Source: Elmis aenea (lineage: Eukaryota; Arthropoda; Insecta; Coleoptera; Elmidae). From it: a stretch of 64,000 nucleotides of DNA. This document shows positions 22,190-32,915 of the stretch, piece by piece (the first letter of the stretch is position 1; each line of letters opens with the position of its first letter). The stretch covers positions 24,493,466 to 24,557,465 of the forward strand of contig OX393577.1 of the NCBI GenBank assembly GCA_947652605.1, given 5' to 3'. The notes under the pieces are model-generated. The model worked only from the letters and a program-made list of their open reading frames with translations. It was not told where the DNA came from and searched no databases. A program made the position numbers and the translations under genes.

Positions 22190-23377
22190 TACAGGGTGGT
22201 CTATTTTCGATGCCCATACAGGGTATCTCGGTTATTATCAGAGATAGAAAAAAAGTAAATACATAAACTCGATTTATTTTTTCGAGAGAAATTTATTGCC
22301 GTAAACAGATTTTTAATATCTTTTTTAATTTTCGAAATATAGCCAAAAACCGATTTTTGGCACTTTTCAAAAATGTTAAATATCTCGTTTAAACGAGAAG
22401 ATAGAAAAAAACTTTTAAGACATTTTTCGCATGATTTTTTGTGCTTAATAAGATAGCGATGTTCAATTGTTTTTTACTCATATTAATGCCGATATATTAC
22501 ACCTAACTTTCTTATTTTAAATGGCAACCATAGGCAAATTATATATTTTTAAAAAGCGCAAAAAATAAGCTTCCGATTCATGTCAAAGCCAACTATGGTT
22601 GTCATTTAAAATAAGAAAGTTAGGTGTAATATATCAATATTTGTATGAGTAAAAAAAAATTGAACATCGCCATCTTATTAAGGACAAAAAACCATGCAAA
22701 AAATGTCTTTAAAGTTTTTTTCTATGTTCTCGTTTAAACGAGATATTTAACATTTTTGAAAAGAGCCAAAAATGGTGTTGGCTTAATTTCGAGTATCAAA
22801 AAAGACATCAAAAATGTTAAATATCTCGCTTAAACGAAAAGATAGAGAAAAACTTTAAAGACATTTTTTGCATGGTTTTTTGTCCTTAATAAGATAGCGA
22901 TGTTCAATTTTTTTTTACTCATACAAATATTGATATATTACACCTAACTTTCTTATTTTAAATGACAACCATAGTTGGCTTTGACATGAATCGAAAGCTT
23001 ATTTTTTGCGTTTTTCAAAAATATATAATTTCCCTATGGTTGCCATTTAAAATAAGAAAGTTAGGTGCAATATATCGGCATTGATATAAGTAAAAAACAA
23101 TTGAACATCGCTATCTTATTAAGCACAAAAAATCATGCGAAAAATGTCTTTAAAGTTTTTTTCTATCTTCTCGTTTAAACGAGATATTTAACATTTTTGA
23201 AAAGTGCCAAAAATCGGTTTTTGGCTATATTTCGAAAATTAAAAAAGATATCAAAAATCTGTTTACGGCAATAAATTTCTCTCGAAAAAATAAATCGAGT
23301 TTATGTATTTAGTTTTTTTCTATCTCTGATAATAACCGAGATACCCTGTATGGGCATCGAAAATAGACCACCCTATA
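22190..23377. mobile_element. foldback element made of four alternating inverted modules
   Basis: Ends TACAGGGTGGTCTATTTTCG (22190) and its complement (ending 23377). A module containing GATAGCGATGTTCAAT, ATATTACACCTAACTTTC and TTATTTTAAATGGCAACC occurs four times, alternately inverted, at about 22370-22530, 22590-22770, 22800-22970 and 23030-23220. Each half is therefore itself an inverted repeat. A second internal TACAGGGTATCTCGG end lies just inside the first (22216). No coding sequence. Confidence 0.85.
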
Positions 23378-24028
23378 CAGAGCGCCAAAAATTCAAAACT
23401 GGCCATTGGTATTTTGAAACAGTAATAAATACCTATATGTCAAAATAAAAGGAGGTTATCTATTTAGCGATGCTTCTAGTTAAAAACAAATTGTGGAACA
23501 CGGGATATGATGAAAAATCTAAAATACAACATTTCAATCCATGATATTTCCGCTTTCGTTGTAGATTTAAAAAAGTTGTAGATATTTTTATCGAGGCATT
23601 TATTTTCTTAAATGAAATTTTGAAGATTTATCCTTAAACGGAAACGATAGACTTTACATAAACGAGATTTTGGGTTTTTTCGTTATATCCAGTATTTCAT
23701 TTATGAACTATAATAAGAATATTGCGAAATTACTCTATTTAATGGATAACTTTTAAGGTACCTTGTATCTGTTATGGTTTAAATTAGAATAATGAGGCTC
23801 GATTTTCATACACATTGTATATTTATTATTATTTTGAAATAATTATACTAAAAAAACTATATTGTATTTCATTTTGATGAATTAAATTTGCGTAAACTTT
23901 ATCTTGGCTAATCAGAATTATTGATAATGTGTTACCAACGACATATTTTTAAATACATTTTAAAATAAACAGAAATTATTTAATATGAGATTAGTTAGAT
24001 ATTATGTACCTTGTATTACAAGTGGGTT

Positions 24029-25547
24029 ATCCAGGGTGATTGAAATTCGAGTTTAAGCATGGGTATCTCGCTTATTATAGTATATAGCTAGAGTATAGGT
24101 TTAAATTTGGCAAAGTTGCAAAATTTTGTGCTTATTGATAATCCAACGAGAAATTGGAAATATCTCAAACGGTATCCGAGAAAATTAGGAAAATACGATT
24201 TCTGAAAATCGTCTATAACTCCTTTGGATTATAAAATACTTCAAATGTGTAAAAACATTGCCAAAGCAACTTTTTAAGCCAAATCGGATGGTGGTGAGAA
24301 ATTTTTCCTAGATCGAATCGTTTTTGTTTTGGGACAGCCAGCTTTATTTTTTTTTATGGGCGCAATATTTGCTATTTACATAATCAAATATCATTTATTT
24401 TTCTGAATCCATTGATGTATCACACATGGTATTTTACTTGTCTATTCATTGTCAAATTTAAAAAAAAGGTTTTATACAAAAACTATTATAAATCAGGTGG
24501 GCTGGTCGTTGTAGTTTATGTAGTTATGACAACCAATCAACAAACTATAAGTTTTGAAAGCCTGTTACTTGTCATATTAATAGATTCGCAAAAATGAACT
24601 TAATAACGAAGAAAAACGCGAAATGCTGCGAATTTTTTATACCGTTCTTTGAAGTTTTGTTATATGTTATCACTACTTTACACAATTTTACTTAAGTTTC
24701 GGTTCAATGTACAAAAATAGTGTTTTTTCCGTATATATTTGAAATAAAAATGTTTTTTTATTGTCATCTGAAACATTTCCGCCATATTTTTCTCTAAGTT
24801 TGGCAAAAGCTCCATATTTACCTAAGTTTCTGTTCAACGTACATAAATATGTGTGCAAGGGTTGTCTTCTTTCTGGATATGTTTCTGCATATCGTTGACT
24901 TGACAATATTGAATTCCTATTCAATGAATAAAAAATTCGCAGCATATCGCGTTTTTCTTCGTTATTAAAGTTCATTTTTACGAATTTATTAATGTGACAA
25001 GTAACGGACTTTCAAATCTTTTAGTTTGTTGATTGGTTGTCATGGAAACAATGTAAACTACAACGACCGGTACCTGATTTATAATGGTTTTTGTTTAAAA
25101 CCCTGTTTTTTTAAATTTGACAATGAATAAAGAAGCAAAATACCATATGTGATACATCAATGGATTCAGAAAAATAAATGATATTAGATTATGTAAATAG
25201 CAAAGGTTGCGCCCATAAGAAAAAATAAAGCTGGTTGTCCCAAAACAAAAACGATTCGATCTAGGAAAAATTTGTCACCACCATCTGATTCGGTTTAAAA
25301 AGTTGCTTTGGCAACGTTTTGACACATTTGAAGTATTTTATAATCCAAAGGAGTTAAAGACAATTTTCAAAATTCGTATTTTCCGGTTTTTCCTAATTTT
25401 CTCGGATACCGTTTGAGATATTTCCAATTTCTCTTCAGATTATTATTGAGCACAAACTTTAGCAACTTTGCCATATTTGAACCTATACTCTAGCTACTAT
25501 AATAAGCGAGATCCCCATGCTTAAACTCGAATTTCAATCACCCTGTA
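24029..25547. mobile_element. foldback element carrying inverted ends of a DUF4817-type gene
   Basis: Arms 24029 to about 24660 and about 24920-25547 are inverted copies ending CAATCACCCTGTA. Both arms carry the start of the same small gene (ATGAACTT...AACGAAGAAAAACGCG at 24594 on plus and at 24975 on minus); only the minus copy has an open frame. A third copy of this end is at 54849-55236. Confidence 0.8.
24688..24975 (-). pseudogene. transposon-borne helix-turn-helix fragment (DUF4817-like)
   Basis: 95-codon frame beginning MNFNNEEKRDMLRIF, with RNSILSSQRYAETYPERRQP near residues 20-40 and LNRNLGKYGAFAKLREKYGG near 48-67. The pattern NEEK-DML-IY..., YAE-YP-RR-P resembles the short DNA-binding-like DUF4817 domain found at the start of many insect transposon proteins. 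No catalytic domain follows, so it is a remnant. The assignment is from pattern memory, without a search. Confidence 0.55.
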
Positions 25548-26921
25548 TACATCCACAAGTGTTACAATATAAATCAAAATAATTATCTTCCAGTATTATC
25601 AACTTTTTTTGCGATAAACAAATTTTATGTAAATATCACTAAGGTTGTAACATAAAATTAGTTATTAGTTTTCAACGACAATTTAATTACTATTTTAATT
25701 ATTGCTCGTGCAACGACAAAATATTGCAAGAACAATTGTAGATACTAACAGTTTCGAATTTACGAAACTAATAAAAATGTTATTGTTGTCAAAAATGATA
25801 AAGAGAACTCGATCTACGTTTAACAACAATCGCTGTGATAAAATATAATAAATAAGAGTCGCTTTGAAAAAAAAAACAATTTATATTATGAATATATTTA
25901 TTTTTTAATATAGTTTTCGGAGCTTACCCGCGTAATATTTACTTATGCTCAACGTTTCGGCAAGCTCTCCTTAGCCATTACCAAGGGCTTTTTTTGAAAA
26001 ATTGTTTGTTTATTCGAAGAAAATAGGTTACGTAATCTCACTGACGGTAATTAGTGTCACTTTCTGTTAGTCAAGGCTGACTAAATTTGCATTGTCTCTC
26101 ACTTGACTGCGTGTTAGTCGTCGGTAGCCCTTTGCGAGTCCCGACTAAAGTGCGTCTGTTGGCGGCGCCAGGCGGCGCTTCGATGATAGGTAGAGGACAT
26201 ATAGTTTATTTCATATAAAACTGCCCATATCGGCTTAAGAAGAGGCTGAACTAAAGGAAACAAATGCGCAATGTCCGTATCTTTCTTAAAATATTATTTG
26301 TTTAACAATTCAGTCGACACCAATCACAAAAAGTTTAATAAAAAGTCATAGGACACTAGATTTTAACGATTTTTAAAATATTCGCAAGAGTAAAGTGCCC
26401 TTATTTTAAGAGATACAAAACAAAATTATGAGAAAAGTCATTTAGAATCTCAAAATAAGGCTAGATTTAAATGTTGACGGTCAAATTCCAATTTTTATTT
26501 TTTAAGAAATTTTAACATTCAAAAAGTCTGCAACAAATGGAAACGTTTTTTATTATCGATTTTTCAGAAAATTTTATTCGTGATAAAAGTTGGTGCATAG
26601 TCTAAAACCAATTTTAAGATAAAAAAAAGTTTAATAAAATGTCATAGGGCACTAGATTATAGCGATTTTTGAAATATTCGCAAAAATAAAGTGCTTAAAA
26701 TGTTAATTAATTAGATTTTTATTTTATTTCTCAAATTTGGATAAAAGTAGCGGAAGGATATTTGATAGGATTGACAGATGTTATTCATTTTGAAGTTTTT
26801 AAGAGGTGACAACACGAAAACGCCCGTCAATTCCACCCAATATGAATTTAAACAAACTATGGTAACCACTAACCTCCAAAACGAATCGTTTTATATTGGA
26901 ATATTTAATGGTGCAAGTTTA
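25548..26921. other. repeat-bearing intergenic DNA, no gene
   Basis: Contains a short dispersed motif at 25918-25985 (minus: GGAGAGCTTGCCGAAACGTT, then GCTCCGAAAAC) with a relative at 58524-58582. A GC-rich patch lies at 26100-26190, and copies of the 26219-26325 repeat also occur near 21360 and 21780. 26708-26752 is inverted relative to 30883-30925, marking an older element now split by the LINE. Confidence 0.5.
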
Positions 26922-27000
26922 CTTATTTTATTTTTGACTCAAAAACTGTAGGTTTTTCAGGAAAAAGTTCTTCTTCTTCTTCTTATCTCCTTATGCCTTT

Positions 27001-29900
27001 TCAGGCGTCGGAGGTTGGTCTCGCGTCCCGAGTCCATTTTCGCCATGCCTTTCTGTCTTTTGCGAGTGTTTTCATTTCCTCTGGTGTTTTTCCTCTTTCC
27101 GATCCCCAGTCCTTTATTTGATCCATCCATTTTATTCTTGGTCGCCCTCTTTGTTTTTTGGCTGGTTTTCCTAATTCTATTATTTTTCTTGTAAATCTGT
27201 CCGGATTCATTCGTATTACATGACCATACCAGTCTAGCTGTTTCTTCTTTATTTTTTCTACCAGTGGCTCCTGCTCTGTCATTTCTCTAACGTTTTCGTT
27301 TCTTATTCTATCCCATTTAGATTTCCCCACTATTTTCCGGAGGTGTTTCATTTCCATGGCGTTTATTTTAGTTTCATCTTTTTTCTTTATTGTCCAGTTT
27401 TCCGCTGCATATGTTATTATCGGTATTGTTATCATATTGTGTATTTTCATTTTCACTTTTATGTCTATCTCTTTATGTCCAAGTATTGATTTGTTCAGCG
27501 AACAGTAAATTTTTGTTGATTGGTTTGCCCTGTTTATTAGTTCGGCGTCTATTATCCCGTCCTCTGTTATTATACTTCCTAAGTATTCATATGTTGTAAC
27601 TCTTTCTAGATCATTGTTTTTACATTTAATTTTGTTGATATTTTGGGGGTCTTTTTGTTTTATTTATATTCACTTCCATTCCCATGTTCTCTATTTCATC
27701 AGTCCATGCATTTACTAGTTTTTGCATTTTGTTTTTGGTATTTGCTATAAGCACCACGTCGTCTGCGTATAGTAGGCTATTAAAGGTAATTATTTCTAGT
27801 TTTCTGTACCCAATTGCCGTGTTCAGTTGTTTATGTTTTTCCTTGATTCGTTTCCTATCTTATCCATGAAAATTATAAATAATAGTGGGCTTAGACTGTC
27901 TCCCTGTTTTATTCCCTTGCTCATTCTAAATTCGTCTGATCTTTGTCCTGCGATTTGTACTTTTGCTCTTACTGTTTGATATGTGCTTCTAATTGCATTT
28001 ATTAAGATATTAGGTATTTCTATTTCTCTCAGGGTTTTCCAAATTTCTCTTTTGTCTACCGTATCGAAGGCTGCTTTTAAGTCGATAAATGTTAGGTAGA
28101 GTTCTTTTCCTTCTTCTACTTTTCTTTCTATTATATTCCTTATAATAAATATGTTGTCGCTTGTCTGTCTTCCTGGTCTAAAAGCTGCTTGTTCTTCTCC
28201 AAGTTTTTTTTTCCACATGCTCTCTTAATCTCTTTTCTAGTATTTTTGTATATAGTTTGTAGCTAGTTTGGACTAAGCAAATTGGTCTGTAGTTTTCACA
28301 TTGTGATTGTTCTCCTTTCTTGTATATTGGTAATAGTATGTTGTTTTCCCACTCCCTGGGTATTTCTTGTTTCTCCCATGCTTCTTTGCATATTGCCCAT
28401 ATCCAGTCTATTCATTTTTCTCCCAGCCATTTGATCATCTCTGGTACTATGTCGTCTTCTCCACTTGCTTTTCAAATTTTGACTTTTCCTATTGCGTCTT
28501 TTACTTCTTCCCTCTTAATTTCTTGTTGGTGGTCTGTTTGTTCTACTCTGTTTATGTCTTCTTCTGGGGTTATCATGTGGTATTTGCTTATATAGTGTTC
28601 CCTCCACGTTTCTAGAATTTCTTTTGTGTCTGTTTGTATTTGTCCCTGTTTGTTCTTTATTACTTTTAATTCTTTCTTTTTATTTCCTCTTAGTGTTTTA
28701 ATTCTCGTCCAAAACTTTCTATTGTCTATTTCGTGTAATTCTGTTATCTCTTTTCCGAATTCCTTCCACGTTTCGATTTTTGACTTTTTGACCGCTTCTT
28801 TTACTGTATTTCTCTTTCTATTGTACACTTCTCTATCATTCTCTGTTTTTGATTGGGTAAATTTTTTCCATGCTATTTTCTTTTCTTTTACCAGATTCTT
28901 TATATCATTATTCCACCACTTCGCCCTTTTCAGGTTGTTGTTATATTTACTTTTCCCACATATGTTCGCTGTTATTTTTAGTATTGTCTCTTTGAATGTC
29001 GTCCATCTTTCTTCTAGTGTCCATTCTATTCGTTCATTCTCCATTCTTTGGAATTCTATATCTGTCTCTTTTTGGTATTTCTCTTTATTTTCTTTAGTTT
29101 TTAGTTTGTGTATTGCTACTCTAGTGTATTTTATTGTTTCTTTATTTTTGTTTGTTCGTATTAAGCATTTCGCTATTACTAGCCTATGATTCGATCCTAT
29201 TTCCGCCTCCTTCTTAGTTTCTATTCTTTGAAATATCTCTGTTAGGTCTTGTGTGAAAGTTATGTAATCTATGAGACTTCTAGCGTTTCGCTCCTCCGCT
29301 ACAAACGTATATTTATCTTCCATTTTTTGCTCCCACATAGTATTTCCTATTATAAGGTCATTACTTTTGCAAAAATCTATCATTTTCATTCCATTTCTGT
29401 TAATGGTTTCTTCGCCATGTTTTCCCATGCAGCCCATTCCTCTATTGTAATATTTCCCTACTCTGCTGTTCCAGTCTCCCATTATTATTGTTTTTTCGTT
29501 TTCTTCTTTTATCTCGTCTAGTATCCTTTGTAGGTTAATGTAGAATTCTACCATTTCTTCCTCTGCTGATCCTTCTACTGGGCCGTAAATTTGTACGATG
29601 TTAATTGTTTCTTTTAGTTTGATACTAATTACCATTACTCTTGAGTTTATTGCCTTAAATGGTATTATTTTTCTATTTATCTCCTCTGTGACTATTATTC
29701 CTACCCCTTCTTTTGCTCTCTGTTCTGGATTTACTCCCGAGTAATATAATATATGCCTATTTGTTAGATATGTGTTTCCTTCGCCCTTTTTCTTGGTTTC
29801 GCTTAGTCCCATTATTTGTATGCTATTGTTATCCATTTCCTCTGTTATTTCTATTTCTTTCCCAGTTAACGTGTTTATGTTCCATATACCTATGTTTATC
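27001..29900 (-). pseudogene. LINE ORF2: APE endonuclease + reverse transcriptase, broken
   Basis: The endonuclease begins near 29895 (GIWNINTLTGKEIEI), continuing with LSETKKKG, IIMGDWNSRVG and GSNHRLV. The reverse transcriptase has EQAAFRPGRQTSDNIFIIRN, FIDLKAAFDTVD, MSKGIKQGDSLSPLLF and YADDVVLI (near 27750-27765). The C-terminus reads IPIITYAAENWTI, HLRKIVGKSK, LDWYGHVIRMNPDRF and RGRPRIKWMDQIKDWG. Lesions: in-frame TGA codons near 28471 and 28411, a frameshift in an A-run near 28210, another near 27850, and further loss near 27650. The usual SDH of the endonuclease reads SNH (AAT near 29190), which would impair catalysis. Frames on the opposite strand (for example 28626-29189) are shadows. 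Confidence 0.88.
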
Positions 29901-30201
29901 TCCTTGGTCTCTACTATTTCTTTTTCTTAATTTCTATTCTTATTTGTGTCCTTATTCATATCCTGTTTCATTTCCTGTGTCGATATTTTGTTTTGTTTCT
30001 GTTTTATTATGTCTTGTTTAAATTTTTTGATTTTGTCTTCTGTTTCCTGTTCACTTTCTTTGTTAGTTAAGTTTCGGTCTTTATCTACATTTATTCCGTT
30101 TTGTTTATTGTTTATGACTTCTTTATTGTTTCGGTATTCCATATTCTTGTCCATTTCCCTTGCTGAGTCGTTTCCTTTGTTTCCATTTTAAAGTTTTTCT
30201 C

Positions 30202-30588
30202 CTAGTTTTTTGGGGTTGTTTTTTCTTCAAGTTCTTCTTTGTCCTTGTTCCATCTCCATTCCATTCCGTTTATAGTAATTTTGTTATACCCTATTTTGAT
30301 AGTTTTCCCGGCTCTTGTTTCCTGTTTTGCTCTCTCGTTTATCTGTTTTTGTTTTTCCCTCTTTGTCAGGTCGTTATTAATATATATCTTGTCCGTTGTA
30401 ATACTTCTTAGTTTGGATTTATTTTTCATTATCTCCTCTTTGTCTTGCTCTGTTTTAAGTTTGACTAACCAGGTTTTGTTTCCTATTTTATCTGCTGTGT
30501 TTACACTTACATTTATGTTTAGTTGTTGCTCCATAAATTTTTCGATTTTTTGTTTAAGTGTGTTCGGGTCCTTCATGTCCATTTCCAT
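30202..30588 (-). CDS. LINE ORF1-like protein fragment
   Basis: 128-codon frame, highly charged, starting MEMDMKDPNTLKQKIEKFME, with WLVKLKTEQDKEEIMKNKSK and DLTKREKQKQINERAKQETR in the middle. A partial-RRM-like core followed by basic coiled-coil-prone sequence is common in LINE ORF1 proteins that coat the RNA. A second lysine/asparagine-rich frame at 29927-30154 fills the gap before ORF2 and may be the rest of ORF1 after a stop. Assignment rests mainly on position at the 5' end of the LINE. Confidence 0.6.
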   Translation of the reverse strand: MEMDMKDPNTLKQKIEKFMEQQLNINVSVNTADKIGNKTWLVKLKTEQDKEEIMKNKSKLRSITTDKIYINNDLTKREKQKQINERAKQETRAGKTIKIGYNKITINGMEWRWNKDKEELEEKTTPKN

Positions 30589-30929
30589 ACCGTATATTAC
30601 TATATTGTTTTTGCGTTTTTCTTATTTTATTTTTGACTCAAAAACTGTAGGTTTTTCAGGAAATACTAAAAAATTAAAAAGTTTCTAAATAAATCATGCT
30701 TTAAAAAAACATTTTTAATTGTAAAATTTCAACTCACCAAAAAGTTCTGATTAAAAAACCAACAGGGGCCGTACTTTTCAGCCCTCTGTGTAGGTAGGAG
30801 ATGAATGAAAATATTACAATGGGAAACCAACCTTTTAATAAGTATAAGACTATAACACATCTACTAAATAATATAATTCTCCTACATTTATCCAAATTTG
30901 AGAAATAAAATAAAAACCTAAATTTACCG

Positions 30930-31268
30930 CTCCCCTTTAGGGGAGTGTAACTCCAAAATACCTCGTTTCTTCCTTTTCCATATTTTTGCCTCACATACTT
31001 GTTTAACTTTTTTTGTATTTGGCATTCTTTGTAAGTGTCCCCACCAGCTTAGTTATCGTTTTTCTATATATTCAAGTATCGATTGTATTTCTAGGTCTTC
31101 TCTTATTTTTGTATTTCTTAGTTTATCCCTTTTAGTGACTCCTTTAACCCTTCTTAGGTATTTCATTCCTATTGCTTGGACTTTGATTTTCAGTTTCTTA
31201 TTCAGTGTCCAAGATTCACAGCCAAACGTTAAAATTTGCCTGTAGATGGTCTTGAAGACAGTTTTGTC
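30930..31268 (-). pseudogene. fragment of a second LINE, ORF2 C-terminus
   Basis: The minus strand reads TVFKTIYRQILTFGCESWTL, MKYLRRVKGVTKRDKLRN, one in-frame TAA, then LSWWGHLQRMPNTKKVKQ and KIWKRKKRGILELHSPKGE. This is the tail of a LINE reverse transcriptase (compare WYGHVIRM in the neighbouring LINE), clearly diverged from it, so it belongs to another family. Everything upstream of the tail is absent. Confidence 0.8.
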
Positions 31269-32129
31269 TTTTTTTTTTTAATTTATAAAAGCCTTATTCA
31301 TTGCGAAGTATAGTTTTAATGTTTTATCTATACAATTATTTATTTCTTTTCCCTGTCTTTCAGTAGGCCTTTATAATCTGAATGCCAGGGCCGGTTTTTC
31401 CTTCCAGTCCGTTACTGATTGGGATTATGGGGAACTCTTCTAATATTAGAAATAGATCGATCTACTTAAATTTGAAAAAGAAGTTGTTAAATTTTATAGT
31501 GATTTAGAATATCAAAACAGATTTCAGAAATCTGCAACCGTTTTCAGGTAAACTAAAAAATTCTGAGTTATCGCCATGTAAATGTACCGGGTTCGTGTCT
31601 TGATCAGGGGTATCGAGAGACGTGGCCGAGCCCGGTGAAAAATACATATGGGCCCCAAATTAACAAATTATTTGAAAATTTATTTACTAAAAATTTATTG
31701 TGGGATGATGTCCGGGTTCCTGTGAATTGCAGGCCCGGGGAATATTAACCCATCGCATCCCTTTTTTCGTCGGCTCTGTCTGTGCTAATGGGCTGTGTGT
31801 AACCCATTATTTTATTGTTATAACTGAAGTACGAAAACTTTTTTAAAATTATAAATTCTCAGAGATTGTGCGTCAAATTTTACTATTTTGGAACAAACAT
31901 TTTGATTATTATTTAATCAATTTTGATAATTTCTCTAATTAAATTGCCTCTGGATTAAGTAAATCGGTTAAAATAATTGTGTTTAATTTGCCGTGCTTTA
32001 CAAAGTATCTAATGATTAACACATCTCATGAAAAAGTAGAAAAAACACGCAAGTTTTAGATAACACCGACAAATGTCTTTAATTTAGTGATATAATTTGT
32101 CATTTGCAATGTATCTAATGCGCGGTGTT
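31269..32129. other. intergenic DNA with GC-rich repeat remnants
   Basis: Short GC-rich stretches near 31390 (CCAGGGCCGGTTTTTCC) and 31625-31740 (GGCCGAGCCCGG, AGGCCCGGGG) look like eroded transposon ends. I could not pair them or find coding sequence. Confidence 0.4.
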
Positions 32130-32455
32130 AAGCTGCGTTCACATAGAAAAGTATTGTATTGTATTGTAGCGTAAGCCAAGTTAAGTATGATTATCAAATG
32201 CTAGCGTTCACATAAGCAAAGTAGTGGAATTGCGTTGCAAGCCGTGTGGTAAGGTATTGCAAGACCTTGTAAGCGCCAAGCTTCTTGCAATACCCCATAA
32301 CAAGAACCAATCACAATGGATTAACTATACGCATGCGCGTGGTAATCGCCTTACAAACACTACAATACCTCTATGTGACCGCTACTCTTGCAGGCACGTT
32401 ACAATACAATTTATTACGCTACAATGCAATACTTTTCTATGTGTGAATGCAGCTT
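32130..32455. mobile_element. 326-bp MITE
   Basis: Terminal inverted repeats of about 45 bp: AAGCTGCGTTCACATAGAAA at 32130 and its complement ending GCAGCTT at 32455, with TATTGTATTGTAGCGTA / TACGCTACAATGCAATA further in. The interior has several copies of GCAAGCC/TTGCAAG and AATACC. No coding capacity. It lies about 390 bp upstream of the carboxypeptidase 2 TATA box. Confidence 0.8.
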
Positions 32456-32846
32456 TACACTTTTAGAATTTAACACGCCACAAATTTGTTCAAATTGAAA
32501 AAGTTACCTACAAAGTTTCAAATTAACACGAAATTTAAAATAAAATTGACACCAAAATGTTGTCCAAGTACACCAAACCGATTAACACTGGTCGATTTTT
32601 ATCTGTGTAAGCTGTAAGGTGTAAGTAGAGTATAAACTATTCGATATTTTCCCAAAAAAATTGTAAGACATAAAAAGTCTTTTAATATTTCTAAAAATTT
32701 TTGTTATAATACTTAAAAAACAAAGTATAAGTCGAGAAATAATTTGCAAATTACTTTTAAATAAATTTATTGTTTGATAGTTTTTGGAAAACGTGAATTA
32801 TATAAATTTAATTTTCACGTCGTGCAACACAATATTTTTTACCAGC

Positions 32847-32855
32847 TATATATAA
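32847..32855 (+). promoter_or_regulatory. TATA box of carboxypeptidase 2
   Basis: TATATATAA followed by GCACTCGGCAGTGCAGT, which offers initiator-like CAGT sites at 32864 and 32869. The start codon is at 32916, giving a short leader. The placement fits a strong tissue-specific gene; the exact start site is not determined. Confidence 0.55.
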
Positions 32856-32915
32856 GCACTCGGCAGTGCAGTAAAAATTAATTTCTTATCTAAACCGAGT
32901 TAAATTAAGTTCGCT

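Larger units (their letters stand above)
26965..30620 (-). mobile_element. non-LTR retrotransposon (LINE) with perfect 43-bp TSD
   Basis: 3656-bp element on the minus strand. It is flanked by identical 43-bp sequences at 26922-26964 and 30621-30663 (both beginning CTTATTTTATTTTTGACTCA), a clear target-primed reverse transcription duplication. The 3' end (low coordinate) is a GAAGAAGAAGAAC tail. It carries an ORF1-like frame and an APE endonuclease-reverse transcriptase ORF2 with stops and frameshifts. Clade RTE-like is my best guess from the endonuclease and C-terminal style. The perfect duplication implies a fairly recent insertion despite the coding lesions. Confidence 0.93.

Noticed and set aside
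28626..29189. 187-codon hydrophobic plus-strand frame
   Set aside because: It is the complement of the A-rich LINE ORF2; the T-rich strand reads as Phe/Leu/Ser and mimics membrane proteins. The same applies to the plus-strand frames at 29713-30021 and 30239-30688.
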